From: Kineosphaera sp032229625
Lineage (GTDB): Bacteria > Actinomycetota > Actinomycetes > Actinomycetales > Dermatophilaceae
Assembly (NCBI GenBank): GCA_032229625.1
Contig: JAVTVZ010000063.1
Location: 13,259-77,258 of the forward strand
DNA length: 64,000 nucleotides
Direction: 5' to 3'
Shown: positions 57,858-64,000 of the stretch, in pieces
Position numbering within the stretch: position 1 is the stretch's first letter
Layout of the letters: the number at the start of each line of letters is the position of its first letter
The notes under the pieces: generated by a model
Seen by the model: the letters and a program-made list of their open reading frames with translations, nothing else
Told to the model about the DNA's origin: nothing
Database searches by the model: none
Position numbers and translations under genes: made by a program

Positions 57858-58451
57858 ATGACTCGTCCGCCCCCCGGCGCCGCCGCAGGGGCCGAGCCCG
57901 GGCCGGGCGCGTGGGCAGGCCTCGTCGCCGCCGGTGGCACGGCCGGCACCGCCGCCCGCGCCGCGCTCGAGGCGGCCTTCCCCGCGGCCGCGGGCACGAT
58001 GCCGTGGACCACCTTCGGTATCAACGTCACCGGCTCGTTCGTGCTCGGCCTCCTGCTGGAATCGCTGGCGCGCGGCGGCGCCGACCGCGGGTGGCGCACG
58101 GCCGCCCGGCTCGGCTGCGGCACCGGCGCGCTCGGGGGCTTCACGACCTACAGCACGTTCGCGCTCGAGGCCGACCGGCTCGTCCGCGGCGGCGCCCTGC
58201 CCCTGGCCAGTGCGTATGTCGTCGCGAGCGTCCTGCTCGGCGTGGCCGCCGCAGCCGCCGGGATCCTCCTCGCCCGGGCCGCCGTCGCGGCCGAGCCTGC
58301 CGCAGGCGGAATCGATCCGGCCGACGACCCCGACGGCGACCTCGGCAGTGATCTCGGCAGTGATCTCGGCAGTGAGCCCGGCAGCGAGCCCGAGAGTGAT
58401 CCCGAGAGTCACCCCGACGGCGACGTCCCGAGCCCGCGGAGCCGGCCGTGA
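57858..58451 (+). CDS. crcB: Fluoride channel CrcB/Fluc, first subunit, with acidic repeat tail
   Basis: Fluc proteins export fluoride as antiparallel dimers. This 197-residue subunit has four membrane helices with the family motifs GTAGTAARAALEAAF, FGINVTGSFVLGLLLE (pore Asn) and GGFTTYSTFALEADRL (Phe box). The last ~50 residues are an Asp/Gly/Ser/Pro tail encoded by six 12-bp repeats (58338-58409), unusual for the family. The stop overlaps the second crcB start. Paired crcB genes usually form a heterodimer. Confidence 0.9.
   Translation: MTRPPPGAAAGAEPGPGAWAGLVAAGGTAGTAARAALEAAFPAAAGTMPWTTFGINVTGSFVLGLLLESLARGGADRGWRTAARLGCGTGALGGFTTYSTFALEADRLVRGGALPLASAYVVASVLLGVAAAAAGILLARAAVAAEPAAGGIDPADDPDGDLGSDLGSDLGSEPGSEPESDPESHPDGDVPSPRSRP
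58338..58409 (+). repeat. Six in-frame 12-bp repeats in crcB tail
   Basis: Six units of GAYCTCGGCAGT and derivatives encode D/E-L/P-G/E-S repeats. The first three units are nearly identical and the last three diverge. Confidence 0.85.
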
Positions 58452-58819
58452 CGCCGCTGCTCGTCGCGCTGGGAGGCGGCGCCGGCGCGGCGATCCGCTA
58501 CCTCGTCGACACCGCGGTCACCCGCCGCGCCGCGCGCCTGCCGGGTGTGACCGTGCCCGTCGGCACCCTCGTTGTCAACACGACCGCGTGCTTCCTCATC
58601 GGGCTGCTCACGGCGTGGACGGCGCGGCTGGGCGCGCCGGTCGCCGCGGTGGCCGGCGTCGGATTCCTCGGCGGCTACTCGACCTTCAGCACCGCGAGCG
58701 TCGAGGCGGCCCGCCTCGCGCTGGCCGGCCGGTCGCCCGCCGCCCTCGCGCACGCCGCCGTCATCGCCGTCGCAGGCTTGCTCGCCGGAGCCCTTGGCCT
58801 CCTGCTCGGCCCGGGCTGA
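58448..58819 (+). CDS. crcB: Fluoride channel CrcB/Fluc, second subunit
   Basis: A 123-residue Fluc subunit of normal length, four membrane helices, with AAIRYLVDTAVTRR, GTLVVNTTACFLIGLL (pore Asn) and FLGGYSTFSTASVEAARL. The GTG at 58448 overlaps the stop of the first crcB, so the two are co-translated, as expected for a heterodimeric fluoride channel. Confidence 0.9.
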   Translation: MTPLLVALGGGAGAAIRYLVDTAVTRRAARLPGVTVPVGTLVVNTTACFLIGLLTAWTARLGAPVAAVAGVGFLGGYSTFSTASVEAARLALAGRSPAALAHAAVIAVAGLLAGALGLLLGPG

Positions 58820-59065
58820 GCCGCGGCCCCCGACCGGCGGCCGCGCGACGCCCGAGCCCCGACATCGCCCACGCTCCGACGCCCCCGACCCCCGACATCG
58901 CCCCGGGCCGGCTCGCGCCCTGCCGCGCGGCCTGGCACGTCTCGTCGGGCGCAGCGGTCACAATGGGGGCGCGGCGAGGCGCCGCCGCGCAGGCCGCCGG
59001 ACGGGCAGAGCCCGCGCAGCGTCGGCGCAGGCCGATCAGACTGGTGGACAACCGATCCCGAGGGG

Positions 59066-60010
59066 GTGGCGACTGTGTGGGGCAGCGGCCGACGCGCGGG
59101 CGCACGACCGCCCGGACCCGTCGACGCCTCGATGTCGCTGCTCAACGAGCTCCTTCGGGCACCGCTGGACCCGGGCTACGCGGCCGCCGCGCAGCGTCGC
59201 CAGACCCTCGCCCGGCGCGCGGCGTCGGGGGAGCCGCTGCCGTCGCGGCCCCGCGGGCTGCGGGCCGCCGTGCGGGTCGGCATGCTGCTCGCCGGCGTCG
59301 CGCTCGGGCTCGTGGCGGCGGCGGCGATCGTCACCCTGCGCGTCCCGGCCGCCGCGTCGGCGCAGGCCCGGGCCACGCTCGTCGAGCGCGTCGAGGCCGC
59401 CAACGCGGCCGTCGCCGCCCGCAGCGATCAGGTCGACCTGCTGCGCGCCGACGTCACGGCCGTGGAGGGCCGCGCGGGCGCCGACACCTCCGCGGCGGCC
59501 ACACGCGCCGGCGCCCTCGGGCTCGTCGCCGGCACCGTCGCGCTCTCCGGGCCCGGCGTGACGATCACCCTCGACGACGCGCCCGACGCCGGACTCGACC
59601 CCGCCGCCCAGGCCCGCGGCGGGCAGTTCGCCCCGGGACGCATCGTGGCGCGCGACCTGCAGGCCGTCACCAACGCCGCCTGGGCCGCCGGCGCCGAGGC
59701 CGTCGCCGTCAACGGCCACCGGCTGACGTCGCTGTCGGCGATCCGCTTCGCCGGGCAGGCCATCCTCGTCAACTACCGCCCCCTGACCAGGCCGTATGTC
59801 GTCACGGCCGTCGGCGCACCCGACCTGGCGGAGCGCTTCACCTCCGGCGAGGGCGGCGCCTATCTGCACGAGCTGACGACCGCCTACCAGGCCGTGACGA
59901 GCACCCAGGCGCAGGCGGAGCTCACCGTGCCGGCCGCGACCCTGCTGTCGCTGCGCTACGCCCGACCCTTGACCGAGACCTCCCGACCGTCCGAGGAGAC
60001 CACGCGATGA
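59066..60010 (+). CDS. DUF881 membrane protein (first of two)
   Basis: A 314-residue protein with a cytoplasmic basic N-terminus, one membrane helix (about residues 68-92), a coiled-coil stalk (LVERVEAANAAVAARSDQVDLL) and an extracytoplasmic DUF881 domain (GPGVTITLDDAP; AAGAEAVAVNGHRLTSLSAIRFAGQAILVN). Function unknown, though the family is fixed next to Sbp, gcvH and garA in actinobacteria. The GTG at 59066 directly follows AGGGGG; a GTG at 59075 has better spacing, so the start may be three codons later. The stop overlaps the next gene in ATGA. Confidence 0.85.
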   Translation: MATVWGSGRRAGARPPGPVDASMSLLNELLRAPLDPGYAAAAQRRQTLARRAASGEPLPSRPRGLRAAVRVGMLLAGVALGLVAAAAIVTLRVPAAASAQARATLVERVEAANAAVAARSDQVDLLRADVTAVEGRAGADTSAAATRAGALGLVAGTVALSGPGVTITLDDAPDAGLDPAAQARGGQFAPGRIVARDLQAVTNAAWAAGAEAVAVNGHRLTSLSAIRFAGQAILVNYRPLTRPYVVTAVGAPDLAERFTSGEGGAYLHELTTAYQAVTSTQAQAELTVPAATLLSLRYARPLTETSRPSEETTR

Positions 60011-60339
60011 TCCCCGCCCTCGGGCTGCTCGTCGGACTGGCCATCGGCCTGGTCCTGCAGCCGAGCGTCCCGCTGTGGATGCAGCCCTACCTGCCGATCG
60101 CGGTGATCGCAGCGCTCGACGCCGTCTTCGGTGGCATCCGCGCGGTCCTCGACGGCATCTTCGACGACAAGGTCTTCGTCGTCTCCTTCGTCTCCAACAC
60201 GCTGGTCGCCGCGTTCATCGTCTTCCTCGGCGACCAGCTCGGCGTCGGTGCCCAGCTCTCGACCGGCGTCGTCGTCGTGCTCGGCGTGCGGATCTTCTCC
60301 AACGTCGCCTCGATCCGCCGCCACCTCTTCAAGGCGTAG
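60007..60339 (+). CDS. sbp: Small basic protein Sbp (DUF1290)
   Basis: A 110-residue membrane protein with three helices (PALGLLVGLAIGLVL; YLPIAVIAALDAVFGGIRAVL; FVVSFVSNTLVAAFIVFLGDQLG) and a basic C-terminus (IRRHLFKA). The family is small, conserved in Gram-positives and of unknown role, near division or cell-wall genes. Sandwiched between two DUF881 genes; starts in a 4-bp ATGA overlap. Confidence 0.9.
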   Translation: MIPALGLLVGLAIGLVLQPSVPLWMQPYLPIAVIAALDAVFGGIRAVLDGIFDDKVFVVSFVSNTLVAAFIVFLGDQLGVGAQLSTGVVVVLGVRIFSNVASIRRHLFKA

Positions 60340-60353
60340 GGGGAGCGGCGCCC

Positions 60354-61241
60354 ATGTCCGATCCCCGCGATGCCGATCCCCGCGATGCCGACGGCCGCCG
60401 TGCCGACGAGACGCCCCCTGGCGCGCCGCCCGAGCCGTCCGGCGACGACGCGTTCGGCCCGCCCGGCGAGGACCTGCCCGGGGAGGCCCCGCCCGGCGAG
60501 GAGTCGGCCGCGCGCTCGTGGCGCCGCCTGGGCCGCGCGGCCGGGTGGCGTCCGACCCGCTCGGGCGTCGCCATCGCGCTGCTCGCGGTGCTGCTCGGGA
60601 TCATGGTCTCCACCCAGATCGGCCAGACCCGCCAGCTCGGCCTGGAGGGCCTGCGCCAGTCCGAGCTCGTCTCCGTGCTCGACTCGGTCAACCAGCGCTC
60701 GGCGCGCCTGGACGAGGAGGTCGCCCGCCTGACCGACCAGCGTGACCGGCTGCAGCGCGAGCAGGGCCTGGATCCCGAGCAGGCCCGCGCCGCCGCCGTC
60801 GAGCGCGCCGACGCCCTCGGCATCGCGGCCGGCACGGTCGCCGCCCGCGGGCCCGGCGTGCGGATCACGATCACCGACCCGGGGCGCACCGTCGGCGCCT
60901 CGACGATCCTGGATGCCGTCCAGGAGCTGCGTGACGCCGGCGCCGAGGCCATCCAGATCGGTGACGTCCGCGTCATCGCCTCGAGCGCGGTGACCGACGA
61001 CGCGACCGGCGGGGTCGCGGTCGACGGGACCGTCCTGCCGGACCCCTACGCGATCCTGGCGATCGGCGACCCCCAGACGATGGCCTCGGCCATGGCGATC
61101 CCCGGTGGCGTCGTCGAGACGGTCCGCGGCCTCGGCGCGACGATCCAGGTCGGCCCGTCCCAGGACGTGCGGATCACAGCGTTGCACCCCCTGCAGGCGC
61201 CTCGTTACGCTCGGCCGGAGTCGAGCCCGACGCCGAGCTGA
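60354..61241 (+). CDS. DUF881 membrane protein (second of two)
   Basis: A 295-residue paralogue of the gene at 59066. An acidic/Pro-rich N-terminus with a short repeated DPRDAD is followed by a membrane helix (about residues 68-86), a coiled coil (VNQRSARLDEEVARLTDQRD) and the DUF881 domain (GPGVRITITDPGRTV; AGAEAIQIGDVRVIASSAV). The two DUF881 proteins flanking Sbp may form one membrane complex (inference). GGGGAG precedes ATG 60354. Confidence 0.86.
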   Translation: MSDPRDADPRDADGRRADETPPGAPPEPSGDDAFGPPGEDLPGEAPPGEESAARSWRRLGRAAGWRPTRSGVAIALLAVLLGIMVSTQIGQTRQLGLEGLRQSELVSVLDSVNQRSARLDEEVARLTDQRDRLQREQGLDPEQARAAAVERADALGIAAGTVAARGPGVRITITDPGRTVGASTILDAVQELRDAGAEAIQIGDVRVIASSAVTDDATGGVAVDGTVLPDPYAILAIGDPQTMASAMAIPGGVVETVRGLGATIQVGPSQDVRITALHPLQAPRYARPESSPTPS

Positions 61242-61298
61242 CGCAGGCGTCGGGCGCGTGCCACCACCAGGCGCAACATCTCATCACTAGGAGTGTCG

Positions 61299-61685
61299 AT
61301 GGCCGATCTGGAATACCCCGAGGACCTGCGTTATACGCCCGAGCACGAATGGGTGCGCAGCGGGCAGGACGGTGTCGTGCGCATCGGCATCACCGCCTTC
61401 GCGCAGGACGCCCTGGGTGACGTCGTCTACGTGAGCCTGCCGACCGTCGGCGACGAGTTGTCCGCGGGTGACACGTGCGGGGAGATCGAGTCGACGAAGT
61501 CCGTCAGCGACCTCTACAGCCCCCTGGCCGGCGAGGTCACGAGCGTCAACGACGCCCTCGACACGACACCCGAACTCGTCAACACCGACCCCTACGGCGA
61601 CGGCTGGATGTTCGAGCTGAAGGTGAGCGACCCGCAGGCCGTCGAGGAGCTGCTCGACGACGCGGCCTACGAAGAGAGCCTCTGA
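61299..61685 (+). CDS. gcvH: Glycine cleavage system H protein
   Basis: Lipoyl carrier shuttling the methylamine group between the P and T proteins of glycine cleavage. The 128-residue protein has the lipoylated Lys67 in GEIESTKSVSDLYSPLAGEV and family start YTPEHEWVR. ATG 61299 has AGGAG 5 nt upstream; the GTG at 61293 overlaps that site. No gcvP or gcvT is adjacent in the window; the gene sits next to garA as in mycobacteria. Confidence 0.95.
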   Translation: MADLEYPEDLRYTPEHEWVRSGQDGVVRIGITAFAQDALGDVVYVSLPTVGDELSAGDTCGEIESTKSVSDLYSPLAGEVTSVNDALDTTPELVNTDPYGDGWMFELKVSDPQAVEELLDDAAYEESL

Positions 61686-61753
61686 GCCCACGCCCCGCCG
61701 GGCCGGCCGACCTCGGCCCGGCGGGCCGCGCGGCTCGGTCGCGCTTCATGGTC

Positions 61754-61759
61754 TACCGT
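61754..61759 (+). promoter_or_regulatory. Putative -10 element of garA-ftsR
   Basis: TACCGT, predicting a start near 61766 and a leader of over 200 nt before the GTG at 61980. Confidence 0.4.
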
Positions 61760-61979
61760 GGAGACCGAAGCTTCGACGTCAGGTTGAATGGGGCGCTCCC
61801 CGCCGGTCGTGATCCGTCATGATCCGGTGCCGGTGCGCCCCGGTGGTTTTCGCACCGCGAGGTGGTCCTCGCACCGCGATCGAGGCGTCGAGCAGAGTCG
61901 GGTCGACGTCGTCGGGCCGACGGACACAGAGCGGCAGCGCGCGGCGCGGCACGAGGCAGACGGCAAGGGAGCGGTGGAC

Positions 61980-62501
61980 GTGGTGGTCGAGGCCGGCGGC
62001 AACGACGAGCGGGACGAGCGGGACGAGCAGGGCGGCGGCGAGCAGGCTGGTGCGCCGCAGGGCGACGGCCCCCGGCGGCCCTTCGATCCGGCCACCCAGC
62101 AGTTCCAGGGCCTGGCCGGCGGGGAGCCCGAGCCGGTCGCGGAGACCGACGCCGACCTGTCGACCGACGACATGGCGACGATCGAGGCCCTGCGCCCCGG
62201 CACCGCGCTCCTGTTGGTGCTGCGCGGCCCCAACACCGGCGCGCGCTTCCTGCTCGACGCGCCGATGACGACGACCGGTCGTCACCCCGACAGCGACATC
62301 TTCCTCGACGACGTGACGGTCTCGCGCAAGCATGCCGTCTTCCAGATCGACGGCGACTCCTTCATCGTGCGTGACGTCGGCTCGCTCAACGGCACGTATG
62401 TCAACCGCGAGCGGATCGACACCGCGGTGCTGCGTCCCGGCGACGAGGTGCAGATCGGCAAGTACCGGCTGGTCTTCCACGCCGCCCGCCGCGCGAACTG
62501 A
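61980..62501 (+). CDS. garA: FHA-domain regulator GarA/OdhI-like
   Basis: GarA and OdhI inhibit 2-oxoglutarate dehydrogenase and regulate glutamate metabolism; phosphorylation of an N-terminal Thr by Ser/Thr kinases switches them off. The 173-residue protein has the FHA core TTGRHPDSDIFLDDVTVSRKH and SLNGTYVNRERIDTAVL, very close to GarA. The usual ETTSVF phospho-motif is absent; the nearest equivalent is FDPATQQF with one Thr. GTG 61980 is chosen because AAGGGAG lies 8 nt upstream and the product matches GarA in length. An in-frame ATG at 61788 would add a segment that does not look coding. Confidence 0.88.
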   Translation: MVVEAGGNDERDERDEQGGGEQAGAPQGDGPRRPFDPATQQFQGLAGGEPEPVAETDADLSTDDMATIEALRPGTALLLVLRGPNTGARFLLDAPMTTTGRHPDSDIFLDDVTVSRKHAVFQIDGDSFIVRDVGSLNGTYVNRERIDTAVLRPGDEVQIGKYRLVFHAARRAN

Positions 62502-62509
62502 CCCCGTCC

Positions 62510-63217
62510 ATGGCCGAGAGCCAACCGCACGGCCGGCGGTCGATCGGCGCCGTCCTGGACGAGCTGCGCGCCGACTTCCCCGACGTCACCGTCAGCAAGA
62601 TCCGCTTCCTCGAGGCGCGCGGGCTCATCACGCCCGAGCGCACGGCGTCGGGATACCGCAGCTTCTCGGCGGCCGACGTCGAGCGACTGCGCTACATCCT
62701 CACCGCGCAACGCGACCGGTTCTGGCCGCTGAAGGTCATCCGGGAGGCGCTCGACGCGATGGACCGAGGCCTGCAGCCGGCCGTCGAGGTCGACCAGCGC
62801 CCCACGGTGCCGGTGCCGACCGCGGATCCGGACGTGCCGACGGCGGCCCAGCTCCTCGAGCCGGCTCAGCCGCTGCGCCTGACGCGCGCCGAGGTGATGA
62901 GCTCCAGCGGGTTGAGCGCGTCGATGCTCGACGCCTTGTGCGGTTACGGGCTGCTCCAGGCCGACGAGCGCGGGCACTTCGGCGCCGACGCCCTGCCGAT
63001 CGCCGCCGCCGCGGCCGCCCTGGCGTCCTACGGCATCGAGGCGCGGCATCTGCGGCCCTTCCGGACCGCCGCCGACCGCGAGATCGGCCTCGTCGAGCAG
63101 GTCGTCGCCCCCCTGCGGGGCCGCGACCCCGAGCGCGGCGAGGTCGTCGCGGCGCAGGTGCTGGCCCACGGCATCGCGCTGCACACCGCCCTCGTGCGGG
63201 CCGCGCTGCGGCACTGA
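62510..63217 (+). CDS. ftsR: MerR-family regulator, FtsR-like
   Basis: A 235-residue regulator with a MerR winged HTH at the N-terminus (FPDVTVSKIRFLEARGLITPERTASGYRSF, residues ~20-50), a linker and a C-terminal helical domain instead of a metal-binding end. The gene directly after garA corresponds to mycobacterial Rv1828 and corynebacterial FtsR, an activator of ftsZ; that role is transferred by synteny. Starts 8 bases after garA, so the two are probably co-transcribed. Confidence 0.87.
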   Translation: MAESQPHGRRSIGAVLDELRADFPDVTVSKIRFLEARGLITPERTASGYRSFSAADVERLRYILTAQRDRFWPLKVIREALDAMDRGLQPAVEVDQRPTVPVPTADPDVPTAAQLLEPAQPLRLTRAEVMSSSGLSASMLDALCGYGLLQADERGHFGADALPIAAAAAALASYGIEARHLRPFRTAADREIGLVEQVVAPLRGRDPERGEVVAAQVLAHGIALHTALVRAALRH

Positions 63218-63341
63218 CGCCTCGGCGGGCCGCGACGCGCGCCCCGGAGCAGCCCCGGAGCAGCATTGATCCGCGCCCAGGAGTGGCGCTCCGGCCGCAT
63301 CCTCGCGGCGGGGTCGGCACGCTCGCAGGCCGGACTCGGGG

Positions 63342-63347
63342 TAGCGT
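63342..63347 (+). promoter_or_regulatory. -10 element of bifunctional nuclease gene, leaderless-type
   Basis: TAGCGT, 6 nt before the GTG at 63354. Confidence 0.6.
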
Positions 63348-63353
63348 GGAGTG

Positions 63354-63854
63354 GTGCGTGATCTCGACGTCCTCGGCGTCCGTGTGGAGATGCCGACGAA
63401 CCAGCCGATCGTCCTCCTGCGCGAGCGGGACGGCGACCGATACCTGCCCGTGTGGATCGGCGCCGCCGAAGCGGCCGCCATCGCGTTCGCCCAGCAGGGG
63501 GTGACCCCGCCGCGCCCGCTGACCCACGACCTGCTGCGGGACGTCATCCGCGGCCTGGGTCACCAGTTGCGCGAGGTGCGGATCGTCGAGCTGCGGGACA
63601 ACGTGTTCTACGCCGCGCTCGTCTTCGCCTCCGGTGTCGAGGTCAGCTCGCGGACCTCCGACGCGATCGCCCTGGCGCTGCGCACGGACGTGCCGATCCG
63701 GGTGGAGGACGCCGTCATCGACGAGGCGGGCGTCGTCGTCACCGAGGATCAGGACGACGAGGTGGAGCGCTTCCGCGAATTCCTCGACCAGGTGTCGGCC
63801 GAGGACTTCGACACGCCCGGTGAAGCGGGCGGCTCGTCACCCGGCAACGACTGA
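63354..63854 (+). CDS. Bifunctional nuclease family protein (DUF151)
   Basis: A 166-residue protein of the BFN/DUF151 family, whose plant and bacterial members show RNase and DNase activity. Family motifs LDVLGVRVEMPTNQPIVLLRE, LPVWIGAAEAAAIAFAQQG, RPLTHDLLRDVI and SSRTSDAIALALR are present, with an acidic C-terminus. The GTG at 63354 is preferred over 63351 because it sits 6 nt after the -10 and gives the family start. Same position after the MerR gene as in M. tuberculosis. Confidence 0.9.
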   Translation: MRDLDVLGVRVEMPTNQPIVLLRERDGDRYLPVWIGAAEAAAIAFAQQGVTPPRPLTHDLLRDVIRGLGHQLREVRIVELRDNVFYAALVFASGVEVSSRTSDAIALALRTDVPIRVEDAVIDEAGVVVTEDQDDEVERFREFLDQVSAEDFDTPGEAGGSSPGND

Positions 63855-63892
63855 AAACGTCACGCACGTCGGCGGCGTGACCAGCGCAGATG

Positions 63893-63919
63893 CAGGGTAA
63901 GCGTCGATCACAGGGTGAG
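63893..63919. repeat. Direct repeat CAGGGTRAG downstream of DUF151 gene
   Basis: CAGGGTAAG (63893-63901) and CAGGGTGAG (63911-63919) are 18 bp apart, with a weaker CAGGCTGAC near 63961. They lie in the likely promoter region of the next gene, outside the window. A regulator binding site is possible. Confidence 0.35.
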
Positions 63920-64000
63920 ACTTTCCGGTCGCTGTGGCGTACGGAGAAGTCTCGATCCCAGGCTGACCGCGACACGCCGAAACGCCACACGGGCGCGGTG

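Noticed and set aside
61788..61979. Upstream start for the GarA gene at ATG 61788
   Set aside because: The added residues look non-coding and the length would exceed GarA by far; GTG 61980 has a well-spaced AAGGGAG.

Overview
The window reads as chromosome of a high-GC actinobacterium. Codons almost always end in G or C, GTG starts are common, and it carries a phosphatidylinositol mannoside pathway (pgsA, PatA, PimA), a GarA/FtsR locus and a DUF222 (13E12-like) HNH gene. Gene content (Cmk-Der fusion, DUF222-HNH, long low-complexity linkers) suggests the Micrococcales, perhaps near Dermatophilaceae or Intrasporangiaceae, but that placement is inference.

Layout: 0-3.4 kb, PIM lipid genes (pgsA, patA, pimA) and a LemA-like membrane protein. 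3.5-6.5 kb, pyridoxal phosphate synthase genes pdxS and pdxT, separated by a secreted DUF3152 metalloprotease. 6.5-8.4 kb (minus), an ECF sigma factor overlapping a membrane-anchored beta-propeller. 8.9-21.2 kb, yebC, a minus-strand Hsp70-like gene, ruvC, ruvAB, secDF, apt and rel. 21.4-35.7 kb is accessory: gabT, bioB, GH36 alpha-galactosidase, histidine acid phosphatase, PAP2 phosphatase, a polar amino-acid ABC transporter, an orphan NIT-domain chemoreceptor and a frameshifted zwf. 35.7-42.9 kb, a DUF349 protein, an MBL-fold hydrolase, hisS, the remnant of an F420-dependent oxidoreductase, an LppP/LprE-type lipoprotein, an XRE regulator with a membrane partner, and a lone membrane protein. 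43.0-52.0 kb is the chromosome-maintenance block xerD-parA-scpA-scpB-rluB-tyrA-cmk/der-tRNA-Pro. 52-58.8 kb, a small hypothetical gene, a frameshifted DUF222-HNH gene, ldh, a GNAT, an alpha/beta hydrolase and a CrcB pair. 59-64 kb, DUF881-Sbp-DUF881-gcvH-garA-ftsR-bifunctional nuclease.

Several blocks follow the order known from Mycobacterium tuberculosis (pgsA1 to relA; xerD to der; DUF881 to bifunctional nuclease), so the backbone is old and the 21-36 kb segment is where lineage-specific genes sit.

Regulatory signals stand out. Three LexA-type SOS boxes lie just downstream of -10 elements before ruvC, ruvA and the HNH gene. A BioQ-type palindrome overlaps the bioB -10. Two tandem TCAA-N6-TTGA operators precede the XRE gene. 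At least nine genes have a TANNNT element only 6-8 nt before the start codon, the signature of leaderless mRNAs. Gene decay is visible three times (zwf, HNH, oxidoreductase remnant). Tandem repeats with periods of 12, 15, 18 or 24 bp recur in linkers of unrelated genes and in two intergenic regions.
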